64,000 bases of DNA, taken from contig NZ_BOOJ01000002.1 in NCBI RefSeq assembly GCF_016863175.1, positions 62,001-126,000 on the forward strand. Direction: 5' to 3'. The position numbers and the translations under genes were made by a program. The notes beneath the pieces were generated by a model. That model had not been told where the DNA came from. It ran no database searches and saw nothing but the letters and a program-made list of their open reading frames with translations. How positions within the stretch are numbered: position 1 is the stretch's first letter; every line of letters begins with the position of its first letter. This document shows positions 27,151 to 35,520 of the stretch, in pieces. The stretch is from Paraplanobispora siamensis. GTDB lineage: Bacteria > Actinomycetota > Actinomycetes > Streptosporangiales > Streptosporangiaceae.

Positions 27151-28527
27151 GTGATCTGGAACGTCGAGGAGTTCACCCGCGCCGCGGGCGTGACCGTCGA
27201 GCGGCTGGCCGCCTACGTGGAGGAGAGCCAGCGGGGGCTGCCGCCCGTCATCGCCCGCCGCCCGCCGCGGGAGCTGGCCGAGCGGCTCGGCCTGACCCGG
27301 TGGATCCGCGAGGGCGGGATGACGCCGGAGGGGTACGCGGACTTCCTGGCCGGCTATCTGGCGGAGGGCACCCGGTTGCACCACCCGGCCTCCCTCGGCC
27401 ATCAGGTCGCCTCGCCGGACTTCCCCGCGGCGCTGGCCGACTTCGTGCACGGCGCCGCCAACAACCCGATGGCGATCTACGAGATGGGCGCCTCCGCGGC
27501 CACCGTCGAGTTCGAGGTCCTGCGCTGGATGCTGGACAAGACCGGGTACGGCGAGGCGGGCGGCGGCGTGCTCACCCACGGGGGCTCGCTGGCCAACCTC
27601 ACCGCCCTGCTGGCCGCGCGGGCGGCGGCGGCCCCGCGGGCGTGGACCGACGGGGTCCCCGGGGACCTGGCCGTGCTCGCGCCCGAGTCGGCGCACTACT
27701 CGCTCACCCGCGCCGCGGCGATCCTCGGCCTGGGGGAGCGGGCGGTCATGCCGCTGGACACCGACCCGCTGGGCAGGATCGAGGTGGCCCGGCTGCCCGA
27801 GGCGCTGGAGCGGGTACGGCGGGCCGGGCGGCGGCCGATGGCCCTGGTGGCGAACGCCTGCTCGACCGGGACCGGGCTCTACGACGACCTGCGCGGCATC
27901 GGCGAGTTCTGCGCCGCGCACGGCGTCTGGTTCCACGTGGACGGCGCGCACGGCGCCTCGGCGCTGCTGTCGGCCGGGCACCGGCGCCTGCTGGACGGGA
28001 TCGGACTCGCCGACTCGATGATCTGGGACGCGCACAAGATGCTGCGCACCTCCAGCCTGGCGGCCGCCGTGCTGACCCGGCGGGAGAGCGACCTGGACGC
28101 GGCCTTCCGCCAGCGGGCCAGCTACCTGTTCTACGGCGACCAGGGCTTCGACCTGATCGGCAGGACGGTGGAGTGCAGCAAGGCCGAGCTGGGCCTGAAG
28201 GTGTTCCTCAACCTCGCCTGGCGGGGCGAGCGCGGCCTGGGCGACTACGTCGCGCGGCAGTACGCCGCCGCGCACCGCCTGTGGGAGCTGGGCCGGGAGC
28301 GGCCGGGCTTCGCCTTCCCCTACGAGCCGGAGAGCAACATCGTCTGCTTCCGGTACGGCACCGGCGACCAGGTGGAGATCCGCGAGCGCCTGATGGACGA
28401 CGGCGCCTTCCACCTGACCTCGGCCGAGATCGGCGGGGTCCGGCACCTGCGGGCGACCGTCATGGCCCCGGCGACGGACGACAAGACGCTGGAGGCGCTG
28501 CTCGACCGGATCGCCGGGACGTCCTGA
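27151..28527 (+). CDS. PLP-dependent group II decarboxylase (aromatic amino acid/glutamate type)
   Basis: A 458-residue fold-type I PLP enzyme. It has GASAATVEFEVLRWML, the cofactor contact GGVLTHGGSLANLTALLAAR, VANACSTGTGLYDDL, the Asp/His stretch FHVDGAHGASALLS and the Schiff-base Lys in SMIWDAHKMLRTSS. This is the decarboxylase superfamily with DOPA, glutamate and diaminobutyrate members; substrate cannot be told. It starts at GTG 27151, six bases after CACAAT and without ribosome binding site, so it may be leaderless. The stop codon lies inside the first unit of a 10-bp tandem repeat that fills the gap to the convergent hydrolase gene. Confidence 0.88.
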   Translation: MIWNVEEFTRAAGVTVERLAAYVEESQRGLPPVIARRPPRELAERLGLTRWIREGGMTPEGYADFLAGYLAEGTRLHHPASLGHQVASPDFPAALADFVHGAANNPMAIYEMGASAATVEFEVLRWMLDKTGYGEAGGGVLTHGGSLANLTALLAARAAAAPRAWTDGVPGDLAVLAPESAHYSLTRAAAILGLGERAVMPLDTDPLGRIEVARLPEALERVRRAGRRPMALVANACSTGTGLYDDLRGIGEFCAAHGVWFHVDGAHGASALLSAGHRRLLDGIGLADSMIWDAHKMLRTSSLAAAVLTRRESDLDAAFRQRASYLFYGDQGFDLIGRTVECSKAELGLKVFLNLAWRGERGLGDYVARQYAAAHRLWELGRERPGFAFPYEPESNIVCFRYGTGDQVEIRERLMDDGAFHLTSAEIGGVRHLRATVMAPATDDKTLEALLDRIAGTS

Positions 28528-28570
28528 GGCGTCCCGAGGGGTCCCGAGGCGTCCCGAGGCGTCCCGAGGC
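28521..28570. repeat. Tandem 10-bp repeat, five copies, spanning the decarboxylase stop
   Basis: Five successive units of GTCCCGAGGC occur with a variant first (GTCCTGAGGC, containing the stop TGA) and second (GTCCCGAGGG) copy. The array bridges the decarboxylase stop and the convergent hydrolase stop at 28572. No spacers exist, so this is not a CRISPR array. Confidence 0.9.
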
Positions 28571-28571
28571 G

Positions 28572-29276
28572 TCACAGCCAGTCGTCGATCGAGGTCATGA
28601 AGCCGTCGAACAGGTGCCGGTGCACGGTGTGCTCGGCGCCCGGCACGATCCGGACCTCGAAGCCCCGCTCCTTCAGCTCCGCGGCGAAGCCGGACGGGAC
28701 GAGGAAGCTGGGGTCGGCGAGCTGGACCAGGGAGGGGACCACCGGCTCCGGGGTGAAGTCCCGGCCGGAGAACCCGCCCAGCGCGAGCGCGGTCACGACG
28801 TCCCAGGACTCCAGCATCTCCAGCTCGACCTCCACCTCCTCGGCGGGGAAGTCGGGATGGGCGGCGGCGATCTGCTCGCGGGTGGCGTTCTTGCCCTGGG
28901 CGAGCATCTCGGTCATCGGCACGCCGTCGACGACGGGCAGCCGGAACGCGGGATCGGAGTAGATCGCCCGGGCCGGCCGCAGCCGCTCCACCGCCAGGCC
29001 GAGCGTCAGCCCGCCCAGCGAGTGGCCGATCGCCAGCTCCGGCTCCGCGGGCACCGACTCCAGCACCGAGGCCGCCAGCGCCTCGGGCGCGTAGTCCGCG
29101 TGGTCCCCGCCGCGGGGGCTGCCGCCGTGCCCGGGCAGGTCCACCGCGATGACCCGGTAACCGCGCCCGGCCAGCGCGGGACCCACCCGCCACCAGCACC
29201 GGGAGTCGGCCATGATGCCGTGGACCAGCACGGCGACCCGGTCGCCCGATCCCCATTCGCGTGTGTTGAGCTTCAT
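28572..29276 (-). CDS. Alpha/beta hydrolase
   Basis: A 234-residue soluble hydrolase. It starts with NTREWGSGDRVAVLVHGIMA (oxyanion HG motif), then VIAVDLPGHGGSPRGGDHAD, the nucleophile elbow AIGHSLGGLTLGLAVE with Ser, and a late acid/His region PGAEHTVHRHLFDGF. The cap region is short and helical. Substrate is unknown. ATG at 29276 is the family-typical start; GGAGAAGG lies just upstream on the coding strand. It shares orientation with the GNAT gene 64 bp upstream and may be co-transcribed with it. Confidence 0.85.
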   Translation of the reverse strand: MKLNTREWGSGDRVAVLVHGIMADSRCWWRVGPALAGRGYRVIAVDLPGHGGSPRGGDHADYAPEALAASVLESVPAEPELAIGHSLGGLTLGLAVERLRPARAIYSDPAFRLPVVDGVPMTEMLAQGKNATREQIAAAHPDFPAEEVEVELEMLESWDVVTALALGGFSGRDFTPEPVVPSLVQLADPSFLVPSGFAAELKERGFEVRIVPGAEHTVHRHLFDGFMTSIDDWL

Positions 29277-29340
29277 ACCGGCCTTCTCCTCGATCTCTTC
29301 GACGAACCGATCTGACGGAGAGTACGGCGACCGCCCCGGC

Positions 29341-30084
29341 TCAGGTCAGGGAGTGCCGGATCCAGACGTTGGGCTCGACGTAGACGGCGTGATCGTGATC
29401 GAGGTCGCAGTGGACCGGGACGAGGGCTCCCGGCACCTCGACCTCGCCGCTCGCGTCGAAGGGCAGGCCGGTCCACCCGCGCCACTCGGCGAGCGTGCCG
29501 GAGATCGTCATCGAGCGGGGCGCCACCTTCACGATCTCGCCGCCGGCGCGGACGTGCACGCGCAGCCACGGGTCGGTCGGCAGGCCGTCGGGCCGGGTCC
29601 GCACGGCGTACTCCGCCATCGGGGCGCGCGGCTCAAGGTGCTTGGCGTTCGGCCGCACCGGGGCCAGCAGCTCGGTGAACCCGAGCCGGGCGGCGTTGTC
29701 CCGCAGCGCGCCGAGCATGACCGGCGACAGGCCCTTGCCCTGCAGGTCGGTATTGACGGTGATCTCCAGGGCGGTGACCCTGCCGGGGGTCTCACCGGTC
29801 CGCCGGGTGTGCCAGGCCCGCAGGATCGCGTCGTCCCAGCCGCCGTCCGGCAGCTCGTCGCGCGTCCAGACGAACGGGACGCTGAACGCCCTGGCCACCA
29901 CGCGCCCGGGATCGGCGTCGTCGTCGGCGACCAGGACGAACTCCGGATAGGCGGTCTCGCAGACGTCGTAGAAGAGATTCGCCATCGGGTCGTGGAGCAT
30001 GAACTCCGGCCAGGGGGTGTCCATCGCCCAGATCGCCCCGGCGAGTTCCGGGCGTTCGGCGAGAGTGGTGATTCTCAAGGCCAT
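29341..30084 (-). CDS. GNAT family N-acetyltransferase-like protein
   Basis: A 247-residue protein beginning ALRITTLAERPELAGAIWAM. The GNAT core is weak but present: VTALEITVNTDLQGKGLSPV with the acetyl-CoA pyrophosphate loop QGKGLS, then MLGALRDNAARLGFTELLAP and PNAKHLEPRAPMAEY. The C-terminal third (RSMTISGTLAEWRGWTGLPF) is not part of the standard fold and is conserved in related actinomycete proteins as far as recalled. Substrate is unknown. It sits upstream of the hydrolase in the same direction and 72 bp downstream of the alkylation repair gene. Confidence 0.7.
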   Translation of the reverse strand: MALRITTLAERPELAGAIWAMDTPWPEFMLHDPMANLFYDVCETAYPEFVLVADDDADPGRVVARAFSVPFVWTRDELPDGGWDDAILRAWHTRRTGETPGRVTALEITVNTDLQGKGLSPVMLGALRDNAARLGFTELLAPVRPNAKHLEPRAPMAEYAVRTRPDGLPTDPWLRVHVRAGGEIVKVAPRSMTISGTLAEWRGWTGLPFDASGEVEVPGALVPVHCDLDHDHAVYVEPNVWIRHSLT

Positions 30085-30156
30085 ACGGGCATCCTCGCAG
30101 CCCCCGGATCCGAGGTCACCGGCCGCGGTCAGGGTGACCCTTTCAGGACATCTCGG

Positions 30157-31230
30157 TCAGGGCGCCTCGGTCAGGGTGAAGGGGGCGCTCGCCCGGACCG
30201 TGCCGTTGACGACGATCTCCAGCACGCGGGGTCCCGGGGGCTCGGTGCGGGTGGTCACCGGGCGGAACGAGTGGGACTTCGTGACCGTGACCGCCTCGTC
30301 CGCGGCCTCGGCCCGGCGCTCGCCGAGATGGAAGACGCGCCGCGAGCCGTCGCGCCGGATCGCGTATTTGAGCACGAGCGGCCCGGGGGAGCCGGCCGTG
30401 AGCGTGACCGTGAACCGCAGGCGCTCCCCGACGGCCACCCGGTCGGCGTCGAGCACCAGGTCCCGCACCGACCCGCCGCCCGGGGCGGCGCCCACCAGCT
30501 CCAGGCCGCCGGGATGCCCCGCGCGCAGCAGGCCGCGCACGGCGTGGCGCAGGACCCTCTCGACGTGGGAACCGCCCTCGGAACGCCAGCGGCCGAGCAG
30601 CTCGACCGCGACGCCGGGGTGGTCCTTGGCGATGTCGTTGACGTGGTTGGCCACCGATCGCCGGACGTATTCGCTGGGGTCGTCGCGGAGCCGGTCGAGG
30701 ATGGGCAGGGTCGGGCCGGGCTCCATCAGCCACCGGACCCGCGTCGCCCAGGGCAGCCGGGGGCGCGACCCCTCCGAGGCCAGGCGCCGCAGGTGCTCGT
30801 CGGGCGACTCGGCCCAGCCGTACATGATCTTCAGGGCGTCCTCGCCGTGCCGGTCGAGGTAGGGCCGGACGGCGAACTCTCCCGTGGCGTACGGCGTGAG
30901 CGCGGCGAGCGTGGTCATCGCCTCGTCGAGGTGGTCCAGGCCGTGCCCGGCGACGTGGTCGGTGGCGGGCCAGCCGCTCCACATGTCCAGCCGGACGCGG
31001 GCGGCGGCCTCGCGGAGGATCCCGGCGGCGTGCGGGAACGCCGGGGGCAGCGCCCCGCCCAGGGCCCGGGCGACGTGCCGGACGCGGTCCTTCAGCTCCA
31101 GGCCGGCCAGCCCGGCGGTCGCCTCGGCGACGAACCGGTCGCGGGGGAACGGCGCCCAGGCCGCCGTCACGCCGTCGGCGAGCAGCCCCACGGAGGCGGT
31201 GCCGATCATCTCTTTGAGGGGTTGCGCCAT
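30157..31230 (-). CDS. DNA alkylation repair protein (AlkD-like HEAT repeats)
   Basis: A 357-residue protein. The first two thirds are helical repeats: DHLDEAMTTLAALTPYATGE, FAVRPYLDRHGEDALKIM, LPILDRLRDDPSEYVRRSVA, NHVNDIAKDHPGVAVELLGR; these match AlkD-type HEAT-like proteins that bind and excise bulky or alkylated bases. Residues about 245-357 add a beta-rich domain (DRVAVGERLRFTVTLTAGSP) beyond the usual AlkD length. The start was set at ATG 31230 (MAQPLKEMIGTASVGLL) rather than the longer frame, which would read through the divergent promoter region. It is divergent from the DUF885 gene with a hairpin-forming repeat between. Confidence 0.8.
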   Translation of the reverse strand: MAQPLKEMIGTASVGLLADGVTAAWAPFPRDRFVAEATAGLAGLELKDRVRHVARALGGALPPAFPHAAGILREAAARVRLDMWSGWPATDHVAGHGLDHLDEAMTTLAALTPYATGEFAVRPYLDRHGEDALKIMYGWAESPDEHLRRLASEGSRPRLPWATRVRWLMEPGPTLPILDRLRDDPSEYVRRSVANHVNDIAKDHPGVAVELLGRWRSEGGSHVERVLRHAVRGLLRAGHPGGLELVGAAPGGGSVRDLVLDADRVAVGERLRFTVTLTAGSPGPLVLKYAIRRDGSRRVFHLGERRAEAADEAVTVTKSHSFRPVTTRTEPPGPRVLEIVVNGTVRASAPFTLTEAP

Positions 31231-31268
31231 GGCGGGTACGGTGCCACACCGCCCCGACATTTCCGGCG

Positions 31269-31297
31269 GCGGCTCCCGGTCGAGGACCGGGAGCCGC
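31269..31297. promoter_or_regulatory. 12-bp inverted repeat in a divergent promoter region
   Basis: GCGGCTCCCGGT (31269-31280) and ACCGGGAGCCGC (31286-31297) are perfect arms around CGAGG, centred in the 85-bp gap between the alkylation repair gene and the DUF885 gene. It ends five bases before the TAGCGT -10-like box (31303-31308) of the DUF885 gene. Operator or 5'-leader hairpin are both possible. Confidence 0.45.
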
Positions 31298-31315
31298 TGG
31301 GATAGCGTCGGCCGC

Positions 31316-32830
31316 ATGACCGAACTCGACTCCCGCCTGCGGGCGGTGTGCGACCTGAGTGTCGCGGGATCCCGGGAGATGGCCGGACGCCACGAGTACG
31401 ACGGGACGATCCAGGACCTGTCGCCGGAGGGAGTGCGCGCCGGGCTGGCCGCGCTGGGCCGCGGGCCGTCGCCGGACGATCCCTACGACGCCGCCCACCT
31501 TGAGGTCTTCGAGGAGTCCTTCCGGGTCAGGTACGGCGAGCTGGAGCTGTACCGGCGCAGCCCGATGGACCACCTGGAGGGCATGGACCTGGCCACCTAC
31601 GACCGGGAGTACGCCCCGGAGGCCGAGCGGGACGCCGCCCGGCTGGCCCACCTGGCCCGCTGGCCCGAGGCGGTGGACAACGCGATCGCCGCGCTCGACC
31701 GGCTCAGCGCGCCGGTCGCCGCGTCCCTGCTGGGGGCGGCGCGCGGCCTGGCCGCCGGGGTGCCGCGGGAGGCGGACGACGCGGTGCGCAAGGCGGCGCT
31801 GAAGGCCCACGCCCGCCTGGTCGAGCACATCGAGGAGGCCTCGCGGTCCGGCGACCCCGACGCGTCCCTGGGCGCGGCGGGCCTGACCAGGCTGATGAGC
31901 GCGGACGAGGGGATCCCGGTCGACCTGGGGCGGCTCGCCGAGCGGGCCGACGCCGAGCGCGACCGGCTCATGGAGCGGCTGACCGAGTCGTGCGCGAAGC
32001 TGGGGCACGGAGGCCGGCCGCCGCTGGAGGTCTGCCGCGAGCTGGTCCGCGACCACCCCGGCATCGACGGCGTGATCGACGCCGCCCGGGAGGGCACCGA
32101 GCGGGCGATCGCCTTCACCCGGGAGCGGGACCTGGTCCCCTACCACGACGGCGAGTGCCTGGTCGGCATCGCGCCCGAGTCGCGCCGGTGGGCCATGGCG
32201 ATGATCAGCTGGGCCGCCCCGGGCGAGCCGGAGGCCCCGTCGTGGTACCACATCACCCCGCCCGACCCCGCCTGGCCGGAGAACGAGATCGAGGAGTGGC
32301 TGGAGGTCTTCAGCGCCACCACGCTTCCGGCGATCAACGTCCACGAGGTGGCCCCGGGGCACTTCTCCCACAGCCGCGCCCTGCGCCACGCCCGCTCCGA
32401 CGTGCGCCGGACGCTGATGTCGCTGGCGTTCGCGGAGGGCTGGGCGCACTACGCCGAGGAGCTCTGCGTCGAGGAGGGCTTCGCCCCCGACGACCCGCGC
32501 TTCGAGATCGGGGTGTGGCTGGAGGCGCTGATCCGGGTCACCCGGATGGCCTGCGCGATCGGCGTGCACACCGGGGCGATGACGGTCGAGGAGGGCGCCC
32601 GCCGCTTCGAGGCCGACACCCACATCACCGGCCCGGCCGCGCTGTCGGAGGCCCGCCGCGCCACCTTCGATCCGACCTACGGCCGCTACACCTGGGGCAA
32701 GCTGGAGATCCTCGATCTGCGCGAGCGGGCCAGGGCCGAGTGGGGCGCGTCCTTCACGCTCAAGCGCTTCCACACCGCCATGCTGGAGCTCGGCTCCCCG
32801 CCCCTGGGCCTGCTGCCGCGGGCGCTGTGA
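31316..32830 (+). CDS. DUF885 domain-containing protein, putative metal-dependent peptidase
   Basis: A 504-residue cytosolic protein of the DUF885 family. The C-terminal half has the conserved INVHEVAPGHFSHSRALR (HExxxGH) and LAFAEGWAHYAEELCVEEGF, which resemble zinc ligand arrangements of M3/M32-like peptidases; activity is not established for most members. The N-terminal half is helical and acidic. ATG at 31316 follows TAGCGT by seven bases with no ribosome binding site, so a leaderless transcript is likely and the much longer frame from 30884 is rejected. The stop codon is in the first unit of a 17-bp tandem repeat. Confidence 0.88.
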   Translation: MTELDSRLRAVCDLSVAGSREMAGRHEYDGTIQDLSPEGVRAGLAALGRGPSPDDPYDAAHLEVFEESFRVRYGELELYRRSPMDHLEGMDLATYDREYAPEAERDAARLAHLARWPEAVDNAIAALDRLSAPVAASLLGAARGLAAGVPREADDAVRKAALKAHARLVEHIEEASRSGDPDASLGAAGLTRLMSADEGIPVDLGRLAERADAERDRLMERLTESCAKLGHGGRPPLEVCRELVRDHPGIDGVIDAAREGTERAIAFTRERDLVPYHDGECLVGIAPESRRWAMAMISWAAPGEPEAPSWYHITPPDPAWPENEIEEWLEVFSATTLPAINVHEVAPGHFSHSRALRHARSDVRRTLMSLAFAEGWAHYAEELCVEEGFAPDDPRFEIGVWLEALIRVTRMACAIGVHTGAMTVEEGARRFEADTHITGPAALSEARRATFDPTYGRYTWGKLEILDLRERARAEWGASFTLKRFHTAMLELGSPPLGLLPRAL

Positions 32831-32885
32831 CATCGCGGGTGCCGTGACATCGCGGAGGCTGTGACCCCGCGGGGGCCGTGACACC
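32827..32885. repeat. Tandem 17-bp repeat, about 3.5 copies, at the DUF885 stop
   Basis: GTGACATCGCGGGTGCC, GTGACATCGCGGAGGCT and GTGACCCCGCGGGGGCC follow directly at 32827, 32844 and 32861, then a partial GTGACACC. The first copy contains the stop TGA. Units are imperfect and have no spacers. Confidence 0.85.
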
Positions 32886-32981
32886 CGTTCCCGCCGGCCC
32901 TTCTCACCCACGCCGGGTGATCCCGGGCCCCGGCCCCGCCGGGAGCCTGGGAGGGCCGTGGCGACGGCCGGTTGCCGCCGC

Positions 32982-33043
32982 GTCCGGCGGCGGGAGGCGG
33001 TCACGGCGACCGTGTCCGGTGGCGGGAGGCGGTCATGGCGACC
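32982..33043 (+). repeat. Tandem direct repeat of 30 bp duplicating a ribosome binding site and start
   Basis: 32982-33011 and 33014-33043 agree at 28 of 30 positions. Both hold GGCGGGAGGCGGTCA(C/T)GGCGACC. In the second copy the ATG of the permease gene is present; in the first the same place reads ACG. The period is 32 bp, not a multiple of three, so this is a duplicated initiation region with one decayed start. Confidence 0.85.
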
Positions 33044-34342
33044 ACAGACGAGAAGCGGCAGTTCACGATCTTCCAGGCCGCGTTCATCGGCCTGGGGGCG
33101 ATGGTCGGCGCGGGGATCTTCGCCCTCCTCGGGGCGGCGGGCGAGGTCGCCGGCGCGGCGGTGTGGCTGTCGTTCCTGCTGGCGGGCGGGATCGCGGCCC
33201 TGCACGGATACTCCTTCGCCAAGCTCGGCGCGAAGCATCCCTCGGCCGGCGGGATGCTCGAGTACATGGCGCGGGGCTTCGGGAACGGGCACGTCACGGC
33301 CGTCACCGCCTGGCTCGTCTACGCGGCCAACGCGATCGTCACCGCCATGGTGGCGGTGACCTTCGGCAGCTACGCGAGCGCGGTCGTGGCAGGTCAGGAC
33401 CAGACGTGGGCCAAGGTGTTCTCCTGCCTGCTCGTCGTCGCGATGACGGCGCTGAACGTCGCGGGCTCGACGGCCGTCGCCCGGGTCCAGTCGGTGATCG
33501 TCAAGGTGGTCATCTCCATCCTCGTGGTCTTCGCGGTCGTCACGATCGCGAACATGGAGCCCTCGCTGCTGGCCCCGTCCGGCTATCCCGGCGTGCGGGA
33601 GATCGTCTCGAGCGTCGCGCTGACGTTCTTCGCCTTCCTCGGGTTCGGCGTCATCACCTTCACCGCCAAGGACCTCCCCGACCCCTCCCGCCAGCTGCCC
33701 CGGGCCATGTACCTGGCGCTGGGGATCGCCACCGCGGTGTACGTCGCCGTCGCGCTGGGGGTCTTCGGCACGCTCACCGTGGACGAGGTGGTCGCTTCGG
33801 GCGGGACGGCGCTCGCGGAGGCGGCGAAGCCGACCCTGGGCCAGTTCGGCTACGTCCTGATGGTCGTCACGGCGCTGTTCTCCACCTCCGGCGCGGTGAA
33901 CTCGGGGCTGTACCCCTCCATCGGCCTGGCCGGATATCTCGCCTCGACCGGTCAGTTCCCGCCGGTGTTCGGGCGGTTCGTCGGGCGGCGCAAGGCGTCG
34001 GTGGGACTGCTGGTCATGGCGGGCGCGACCCTGCTCCTGGTGATCTTCTTCAACCTCAACAGCATCGCGTCGCTGGGCAGCGCCGTCGCCCTGCTGGTCT
34101 TCTCCACGGTCACGTTCGCGCACTTCAGGGTCCGGCGGGAGACCGGCGCGAGCCTGATCGTCCTGGTCGTCGCGGTGGTGTGCACGCTCGGGACGTTCGT
34201 GGTGTTCTGCGTCACGACGCTCGCCGAGGAGCCGGTCACGGCCCTCACGCTCGTCGCGATCGTCCTGCTGTCCGTCGTCATGGACCTGCTGTGGAAGCGG
34301 ACCCTCAGATCACGGGGCGCTTCACCCGGGGCAGGCCGTTGA
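33035..34342 (+). CDS. APC family amino acid permease
   Basis: A 435-residue membrane transporter with about 12 hydrophobic segments. The first reads FIGLGAMVGAGIFALLGAAG, the GAGIF-type substrate motif of amino acid/polyamine/organocation carriers; the sequence continues with LAGGIAALHGYSFAKLGAKH, SAGGMLEYMARGFGNGHVTA and, near segment 6, FFAFLGFGVITFTAKDLPDP. Substrate is unknown, most likely an amino acid or amine. ATG at 33035 follows GGGAGG by five bases and lies in the second copy of a duplicated leader repeat. Its 3' end overlaps the convergent pyruvyltransferase gene by 38 bp. Confidence 0.9.
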   Translation: MATTDEKRQFTIFQAAFIGLGAMVGAGIFALLGAAGEVAGAAVWLSFLLAGGIAALHGYSFAKLGAKHPSAGGMLEYMARGFGNGHVTAVTAWLVYAANAIVTAMVAVTFGSYASAVVAGQDQTWAKVFSCLLVVAMTALNVAGSTAVARVQSVIVKVVISILVVFAVVTIANMEPSLLAPSGYPGVREIVSSVALTFFAFLGFGVITFTAKDLPDPSRQLPRAMYLALGIATAVYVAVALGVFGTLTVDEVVASGGTALAEAAKPTLGQFGYVLMVVTALFSTSGAVNSGLYPSIGLAGYLASTGQFPPVFGRFVGRRKASVGLLVMAGATLLLVIFFNLNSIASLGSAVALLVFSTVTFAHFRVRRETGASLIVLVVAVVCTLGTFVVFCVTTLAEEPVTALTLVAIVLLSVVMDLLWKRTLRSRGASPGAGR

Positions 34343-35441
34343 CCTCCAGATAGTCGTTGAAGTTGTCGAAGAGCCCGCCGATGTGGTCGAAGAAGTCGTC
34401 GTAGCCGATCAGCGACCTGATCTCCCCGACGCCCATGTCCCGGACGGTCTCGACGGGTACGGCGGGCAGGTGCAGGAAGTCCGTCAGCTCCCGCGTCCTG
34501 GCGTCGTGGGTCAGCCACAGGGCCGGCCTGCCGCTGAGGACCGACGCCATGTTGACGTGGAACCTGGTGCCGTAGGTGAAGGAGACCGACTCACGGTTGA
34601 ACTGGTACCAGGACTTCGTGTCCCGGAAGAGCCGGTATCTACGCTGGTAGTAGCTCTCCAGCTGGTCGCGGTTCCGTCGCGCGCGGCGGAGGCGGCGGGC
34701 GCGGTAGTCCTTGAGGAAGGACGGGATCCGGCCCTCCCCGCGGCCGCGGGTGACGTCGACGTAGAACTGGTGGCTGCGCCGGTTCGACGGCTCGACCAGG
34801 AACGTGTCGTTGCGGATGGCGTCGTGCAGCAGCCGCGTCTCGGTCTCCTCCTTGAACTTGGTTCCCGAGAACGCCGGACGGCCCTCGCCGTTCGAGAGGT
34901 TCCTGAGGTTCTTGCGGAGCCGGGCCAGCTGGTCCGGGCGGGAGAACAGCGACGGGCAGCCGACGACCTTGGTGTTGGTCACCCCGCATATCTGCTCCAG
35001 CGCCCTCCTGGTCGTCTCCCCCCGGACCCCGATGACCGCGCACCGGTCCTGCAGGTCGCGCAGCACGCCGGTCGCCTCGGCGGGCAGCGTCGCCCCGGTC
35101 AGGTCGTCGCTCTCGGCCTGGACGCCGAGACCGAAGATGACGATGGGCCTGTCGATCCGGTCCAGCAGTTCACGCAGCCGGAGGTAGGGGCTCGCATCGT
35201 CGGAGCCGAGCCTGAGGGTGTTCGCCATGGTGAACACCAGGTGGCTGCAGTGCCGGTTGACGAAGTCGGCGAACGAGGTCGCGCCGGTCAGCGACCGCCA
35301 CTGACGGTCCAGGCGGTAGACGCAGTCGTCGAACATCTCGAAGGGCGCGTTGGCGTGGATCATGTTGCCGGAGTTCTCGGGATGCTCCAGAGGAAACTCC
35401 GGGGGCAGTTCGCGCCGGCAGCCCGCTACGGCGATGGCCAT
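34305..35441 (-). CDS. Polysaccharide pyruvyl transferase family protein
   Basis: A 378-residue protein with the family pattern: IVIFGLGVQAESDDLTGATL, a regulatory-looking AVIGVRGETTRRALEQICGV, KVVGCPSLF and the C-terminal SFTYGTRFHVNMASVLSGRP followed by PALWLTHDARTRELTDFLHL. These enzymes add ketal pyruvate to sugars in cell-surface polymers, or act as related GT-B transferases. A basic segment (RARRLRRARRNRDQLESYYQ) lies near residue 240. It begins the broad surface-glycan region of this window, although an SDR pair and guaA separate it from the main cluster. ATG at 35441 is the first in-frame start, preceded by GGGGGAACGGAAG. Confidence 0.82.
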   Translation of the reverse strand: MAIAVAGCRRELPPEFPLEHPENSGNMIHANAPFEMFDDCVYRLDRQWRSLTGATSFADFVNRHCSHLVFTMANTLRLGSDDASPYLRLRELLDRIDRPIVIFGLGVQAESDDLTGATLPAEATGVLRDLQDRCAVIGVRGETTRRALEQICGVTNTKVVGCPSLFSRPDQLARLRKNLRNLSNGEGRPAFSGTKFKEETETRLLHDAIRNDTFLVEPSNRRSHQFYVDVTRGRGEGRIPSFLKDYRARRLRRARRNRDQLESYYQRRYRLFRDTKSWYQFNRESVSFTYGTRFHVNMASVLSGRPALWLTHDARTRELTDFLHLPAVPVETVRDMGVGEIRSLIGYDDFFDHIGGLFDNFNDYLEVNGLPRVKRPVI

Positions 35442-35520
35442 GCTTGTTCTTCCGTTCCCCCGTGGACGATGTCGCCCACTGTAACGATGTCGATACGGAG
35501 GGGATGCGGCTTTTTCCGGA

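Noticed and set aside
20036-27154. A 2372-residue open frame on the + strand across the RiPP exporter, lipoprotein and dehydrogenase genes
   Set aside because: It is antisense or out of frame to genes with clear families, is extremely Arg/Gly/Ala-rich and has no recognisable domain; long open shadows are expected at this GC content.
23751-27176. A 1141-residue open frame on the - strand opposite the aldehyde dehydrogenase and ChoD-like genes
   Set aside because: Composition is that of an antisense shadow and both genes on the + strand are strongly supported.
28521-28570. Possible CRISPR array
   Set aside because: Units are 10 bp and contiguous without spacers; no cas genes are present in the window.
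30143-34123. A 1326-residue open frame on the - strand across the DUF885 and permease genes
   Set aside because: No domain, shadow composition, and it contradicts well-supported genes.
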